Positions 61,104 through 64,000 of a stretch of DNA of 64,000 nt are shown here, one piece after another. Within the stretch, counting starts at the first letter, position 1; each line of letters opens with the position of its first letter. This DNA is from Occultella gossypii (lineage in GTDB: Bacteria; Actinomycetota; Actinomycetes; Actinomycetales; Beutenbergiaceae), in assembly GCF_019947135.1 (NCBI RefSeq), contig NZ_JAGSHT010000016.1, positions 62,001-126,000 of the forward strand, given 5' to 3'. A model generated the notes under the pieces. The model worked only from the letters and a program-made list of their open reading frames with translations, did not search any database and had not been told where the DNA came from. The translations under genes were made by a program, and so were the position numbers.

Positions 61104-61120
61104 GCTAATGCCATTAGCTT
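61104..61120 (+). promoter_or_regulatory. TetR-type operator overlapping a probable leaderless promoter
   Basis: GCTAATG-C-CATTAGC (61104-61118) is a perfect 7-bp inverted repeat. It overlaps TAGCTT (61115-61120), which fits an actinobacterial -10 element 7 nt before ATG 61128, and no ribosome site is present. This suggests a leaderless transcript that is shut off when the TetR protein of the same operon binds. Confidence 0.68.
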
Positions 61121-61127
61121 TACGGGT

Positions 61128-62003
61128 ATGGACATTAACCAAGCCGAGATCCACCACCTCGCCCGACCAGAGGGCAGGCTCGCCTACACCGTGACCGGTA
61201 CCGGGCCGCTCGTCATCGCCGTCCCCGGGATGGGCGACCTGCGCTCCGCCTACCGCGACCTCGCGGGGCCGCTCACCGAGGCCGGCTACCGCCTCGCCGT
61301 CATGGACCTGCGCGGTCACGGCGATAGTGACACCACGTTCACCACGCACGGCGACGCCGTGACCGGCGCCGACATCCTCGCCCTCGCCGACGAGCTCGGC
61401 GAGCCGGCGATCGTGATCGGCAACTCGATGAGCGCCTCCGCGGCGGCGTGGGCCGCCGCCGAGCGTCCGGACGCCGTCGCCGGCATGGTCCTGGTCAGCC
61501 CGCTCCTGCGCGAGCCGATCAGCAACCGGTTCGCCCAGGCCGCCATGCGGGTGCTCTACCGCGTGATGTTCGCGCGTCCGTGGGGTGCCGCGTTCTGGGG
61601 CGCCTACTACGCCGGCCTCAACAGGGTGACGAAGGCGCCGTGGCTCGACGAGCACGTGCGCGCCATCCGCAGCAGCCTCCGCGAGCCGGGCCGGCTGCGC
61701 TCGCTGCGCCACCTGGCCGTGCAACTGAACCACTCGGAGGTCGAGGTGCGGCTGCCCGAGGTCTCCGCGCCCGCACTGGTCCTCATCGGCGACCACGACC
61801 CGGACTTCCGCTCCCCCGCCGACGAACTCGCCTGGGCCACTGCCGCGATCGACGCCGAGGGCACGCTGATCGCCGACGCGGGCCACTATCCGCACGCCCA
61901 GCGCCCCGACCTCGTGGCACCTGCGACGCTGTCCTTCCTGTCCAAGGTCCGTCCGACCGCCCAGAACCCGGGCTCCCAGACGACTGGCGGCACCGTTGCC
62001 TAG
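61128..62003 (+). CDS. Alpha/beta hydrolase
   Basis: This 291-residue alpha/beta hydrolase has VIAVPGMGDLRSAYRDL (oxyanion region) near residue 25, nucleophile elbow GNSMSA near 98-103 (Ser in G-x-S-x-S/A form), Asp in LIGDHDPDF near 225 and His in AGHYPH near 258. It could be an esterase, lactonase or haloperoxidase-like hydrolase. ATG 61128 has no Shine-Dalgarno and is likely the first base of the message. Coupled to the TetR regulator by an 8-bp overlap. Confidence 0.89.
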   Translation: MDINQAEIHHLARPEGRLAYTVTGTGPLVIAVPGMGDLRSAYRDLAGPLTEAGYRLAVMDLRGHGDSDTTFTTHGDAVTGADILALADELGEPAIVIGNSMSASAAAWAAAERPDAVAGMVLVSPLLREPISNRFAQAAMRVLYRVMFARPWGAAFWGAYYAGLNRVTKAPWLDEHVRAIRSSLREPGRLRSLRHLAVQLNHSEVEVRLPEVSAPALVLIGDHDPDFRSPADELAWATAAIDAEGTLIADAGHYPHAQRPDLVAPATLSFLSKVRPTAQNPGSQTTGGTVA

Positions 62004-62583
62004 GGCCGGCCTGAGCAGGAAGGCCCTGACCGAGACCGCCCTCGCCATCATCGACGAGGGCGGGCCCCGGGCCTTCGACAACCTCACCCTGGCCGCGGTC
62101 GCCGCCAAGCACGGCGTCTCGACGCCGAGCCTGTACAAGCACGTCGGTTCGCTGGCGGACCTGCGGCGGGACGTCGCTCTGGAGTCGGTCCGCGCCTTCA
62201 CCCGAGCGCTCAGCCGGGCGACCGTCGGGCGCGCCGGAGCGGACGCCGTCGTCTCCCTCGCGGAAGGTATGCGCGCCTTCGCGGAAGGAACGCCCGCCCG
62301 GTACCTTGCCGCCCAGCACGCCGGCGATCCGGACGAGCCCGCGGATGCCGCGATCATCGAGGCGAGCGCAGAGACCTTCGAGGTCACGACGAGCGCCCTG
62401 CGCGGCTACGACTTCACGCCGGACCGGGCGATCGACGCCATCCGCGTGTTCCGTTCGGCGATCCACGGGTTCGTGCTGCTCGAGCTGGAGGGCGGCTTCG
62501 GGCTCCCGCGCGATCTCGACATCAGCTTCGACGCGCTCGTGATCATGCTGGTGCGGGGCCTCGAGGAGCTCGCCCGAGACTGA
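61996..62583 (+). CDS. TetR/AcrR family transcriptional regulator
   Basis: This 195-residue regulator has the TetR helix-turn-helix: LTETALAIIDEGGPRAFDNLTLAAVAAKHGVSTPSLYKHV-type sequence in residues 10-50. The C-terminal ligand domain resembles the WHG type. The start is TTG 61996 (MPRAGLSRKAL), overlapping the hydrolase stop. Probably it represses the operon through the palindrome at 61104-61118. Confidence 0.92.
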   Translation: MPRAGLSRKALTETALAIIDEGGPRAFDNLTLAAVAAKHGVSTPSLYKHVGSLADLRRDVALESVRAFTRALSRATVGRAGADAVVSLAEGMRAFAEGTPARYLAAQHAGDPDEPADAAIIEASAETFEVTTSALRGYDFTPDRAIDAIRVFRSAIHGFVLLELEGGFGLPRDLDISFDALVIMLVRGLEELARD

Positions 62584-62683
62584 TCGCAGCCGGGCGTGGG
62601 GAAGAATGACGTCGCGTGCTCGGGGTACCGGCAGGCGGCATCGAGCGGCCACCCGCGAGACCACACCGATGAGGAGCCCGGGC

Positions 62684-63508
62684 ATGTCGGCGGACCAACC
62701 CACCCCGGGCGAGCGAACCCGGCGCCCCTTGTCGATCGCTGCCCTCGGCAGCTCGTTCGCGTCAGGACCCGGCATCGACCCCCTCATCGACCCGATCGCC
62801 ATGCGGTCCGGTCGGAACTATGCCCATCAGCTCGCGGACCGCATCGGCGCCGACCTCGTGGACGTCACCACGTCGGGTGCGACCACGGCGAACCTCCTCG
62901 ACACCCCGCAGGAGGCCGGTCCGGGACAGGCGCTGCGACCTCAGCTCGACCGGGTGCCGGCGGACACCGACATCGTGACGATCACCGCCGGCGGTAACGA
63001 CCTCCAGTTCTCGGCGGCGCTGCTGCACACCGCCTGGGCCCACACGGACCCGCAGCAACTCATGGATGGCGTGTTCCCCGACGGCGTCCCGTTCCCGAGC
63101 GATGAGGACGTCGAACGGGCGACCGCCGGCCTGGTGCGGGTGGTCGATGCCGCCCGCAGCAAGGCCTCCCGAGCGCGCGTCATCCTGGTCGACTACCTCA
63201 CCGTGCTCGACCCGGTTTCGAGCCGGTCCGCCCTGTTCTCCGAGGACGAGGTCCGAGACTTCCTCGTCATCCAGGCGGCCCTCGCCCGGGCGTTCACGGA
63301 TGCCGCGGACCGCACCGGCGCCGACTTGGTCCGCGCCTCCACCCTCAGCGCCGCACACGCGTGGGACTCCTCGGACCCCTGGGTGCAGCCGTTCCACACG
63401 GACCTGACCCGCACCGGCGCGTCGTTCCACCCCAACGACGCGGGTATGACCGCGATCGCCCTCGCCCTGACCCGGCTCATCGCAGCCCACTCCGACCCCG
63501 CCCGCTGA
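62684..63508 (+). CDS. SGNH/GDSL-type hydrolase
   Basis: This 274-residue protein has SGNH block I with the nucleophile Ser in ALGSSFASGPGI near residue 24, block III GGND near 102 and block V with Asp and His in SFHPNDAG near 253-260. It lacks a signal peptide, unlike many secreted lipases of this family. ATG 62684 has GAGGAG at 7-nt spacing and is preferred over ATG 62669. It may be a lipase, esterase or acyl-hydrolase. Confidence 0.9.
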   Translation: MSADQPTPGERTRRPLSIAALGSSFASGPGIDPLIDPIAMRSGRNYAHQLADRIGADLVDVTTSGATTANLLDTPQEAGPGQALRPQLDRVPADTDIVTITAGGNDLQFSAALLHTAWAHTDPQQLMDGVFPDGVPFPSDEDVERATAGLVRVVDAARSKASRARVILVDYLTVLDPVSSRSALFSEDEVRDFLVIQAALARAFTDAADRTGADLVRASTLSAAHAWDSSDPWVQPFHTDLTRTGASFHPNDAGMTAIALALTRLIAAHSDPAR

Positions 63509-63519
63509 TCGCAGCGCGC

Positions 63520-64000
63520 TCAGAGCGTGCTGTGCAGCACCCGCCCGCCACCGATGACCAGGTCCCGCGGCGGGGTGCGCACGAGTGCGTCCATCGGGTT
63601 CTCCGCGTCCAGCAGGATCAGGTCCGCGCGCGAGCCGGGGACCAGATCGTGGACGTCACGTCCCACGAACCGAGCGGCGGCCGACGTCGCGATCCGCATC
63701 ACCCGGAGCAGGTCCTCGTCGCGCACGATCCCGGCGGCACGGCCGTACTGCCATGCGATCCCGAGGGTGTCCCCGGTCCCGTAGGGCGACCACAGGTCCC
63801 GGATGCCGTCGGTGCCGAAGCCGAACGCGACGCCGGCGTCGTCGAACTCGTGCAGCGGCAGTTGCGGCACCCGCAGCGGCGCGACCGTGGTCATGGTGAC
63901 GTCGAGCTCGGCCATGGCCGCGAGCAGGTCCGCGCGCCGGGAGGCCGGCAGCTGCGCGATCGCGAACCCGTGCGCCACGTTGACCCGGCCGGCCAGCCCG
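63520..64000 (-). CDS. Amidohydrolase, cytosine-deaminase-like (C-terminal part; N-terminus beyond window)
   Basis: Reading continues to the right edge (GLAGRVNVAHGFAIAQL), so the start is outside the window; 160 codons are visible. The conserved HG in AHGFA, FGTDGIRDLWSPYG (catalytic Asp) and the C-terminal beta-sandwich segment LVPGSRADLILLDAENPMDALV fit the cytosine deaminase and related amidohydrolases. Substrate unknown. Convergent with the SGNH hydrolase gene. Confidence 0.85.
   Translation of the reverse strand, partial: GLAGRVNVAHGFAIAQLPASRRADLLAAMAELDVTMTTVAPLRVPQLPLHEFDDAGVAFGFGTDGIRDLWSPYGTGDTLGIAWQYGRAAGIVRDEDLLRVMRIATSAAARFVGRDVHDLVPGSRADLILLDAENPMDALVRTPPRDLVIGGGRVLHSTL

Noticed and set aside
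1-64000. Search for tRNA, rRNA, transposase, integrase, phage and CRISPR features
   Set aside because: No cloverleaf with a conserved T-arm, no rRNA-like stretch, no DDE or recombinase motifs and no regularly spaced repeats were recognised by eye.

Overview
The window is about 64 kb of very GC-rich DNA with strong codon-position bias, many GTG/TTG starts and operons stitched together by 4-bp ATGA/GTGA overlaps. Gene content (MsiK-style ABC importers without their own ATPase, an ECF sigma factor fused to a zinc-finger domain, DtxR/IdeR-type iron boxes, PucR and SorC regulators, lipoproteins with clear lipoboxes) points to a free-living or plant/soil-associated actinobacterium, probably of the order Micrococcales; the genus cannot be settled from sequence alone. 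No rRNA, tRNA, CRISPR array, insertion sequence or phage genes were seen. It reads as ordinary chromosome rich in accessory catabolic operons.

Layout. 1-1964 (minus): a large membrane-anchored sigma-factor fusion running off the left edge. 2023-3207: Gfo/Idh/MocA dehydrogenase, then an extreme poly-G/poly-C tract. 3458-11818 (minus): one tightly coupled eight-gene operon (peptide/nickel-type ABC importer, luciferase-like monooxygenase, two AhpD/CMD-type proteins, a VOC protein) matching a conserved cluster of unknown substrate. 11989-13684: a divergent RimK-type ligase / RimB-type protease pair. 13838-18094: beta-phosphoglucomutase, GH65 disaccharide phosphorylase and a zinc alcohol dehydrogenase. 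18164-21148: an ArsR-like regulator with its operator, a dienelactone-hydrolase-like protein, a pterin-dehydratase/VOC fusion and a YcaQ/AlkZ-type DNA glycosylase. 21160-28453: small membrane protein, helicase-associated protein, MFS exporter, DUF2306 membrane protein, two-component system and GNAT. 28485-34027 (minus): Ugp-like glycerophosphodiester importer and hydrolases. 34284-36721: TauE exporter, YigZ and an iron-box-controlled siderophore-interacting protein. 37044-41024: siderophore ABC importer with its own iron box. 41034-44762: PucR regulator, D-amino-acid-dehydrogenase-like oxidase and a frameshifted esterase. 45042-49702: a urease operon ureABCFGD with an altered active-site flap and no ureE. 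49796-61009 (minus): a sugar regulon that best fits D-apiose use. 61128-64000: alpha/beta hydrolase with TetR regulator, an SGNH hydrolase and a truncated amidohydrolase.

The most interesting region is 49.8-61.0 kb: a GH140-like glycoside hydrolase, a sugar ABC importer, a TIM-barrel isomerase, an FGGY kinase and a two-subunit transketolase, the enzyme set described for the isomerase/kinase/transketolase route of D-apiose catabolism, here joined with its own putative apiosidase, a nucleoside-hydrolase-like protein and a shared 14-bp upstream motif. Next are the urease with valine in place of the flap cysteine, the sigma/zinc-finger/Ig-like fusion, the uncharacterised luciferase-AhpD-ABC operon, and several operator-like palindromes next to their probable regulators. 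All functional statements are inferred from motifs and context; no database search was run.
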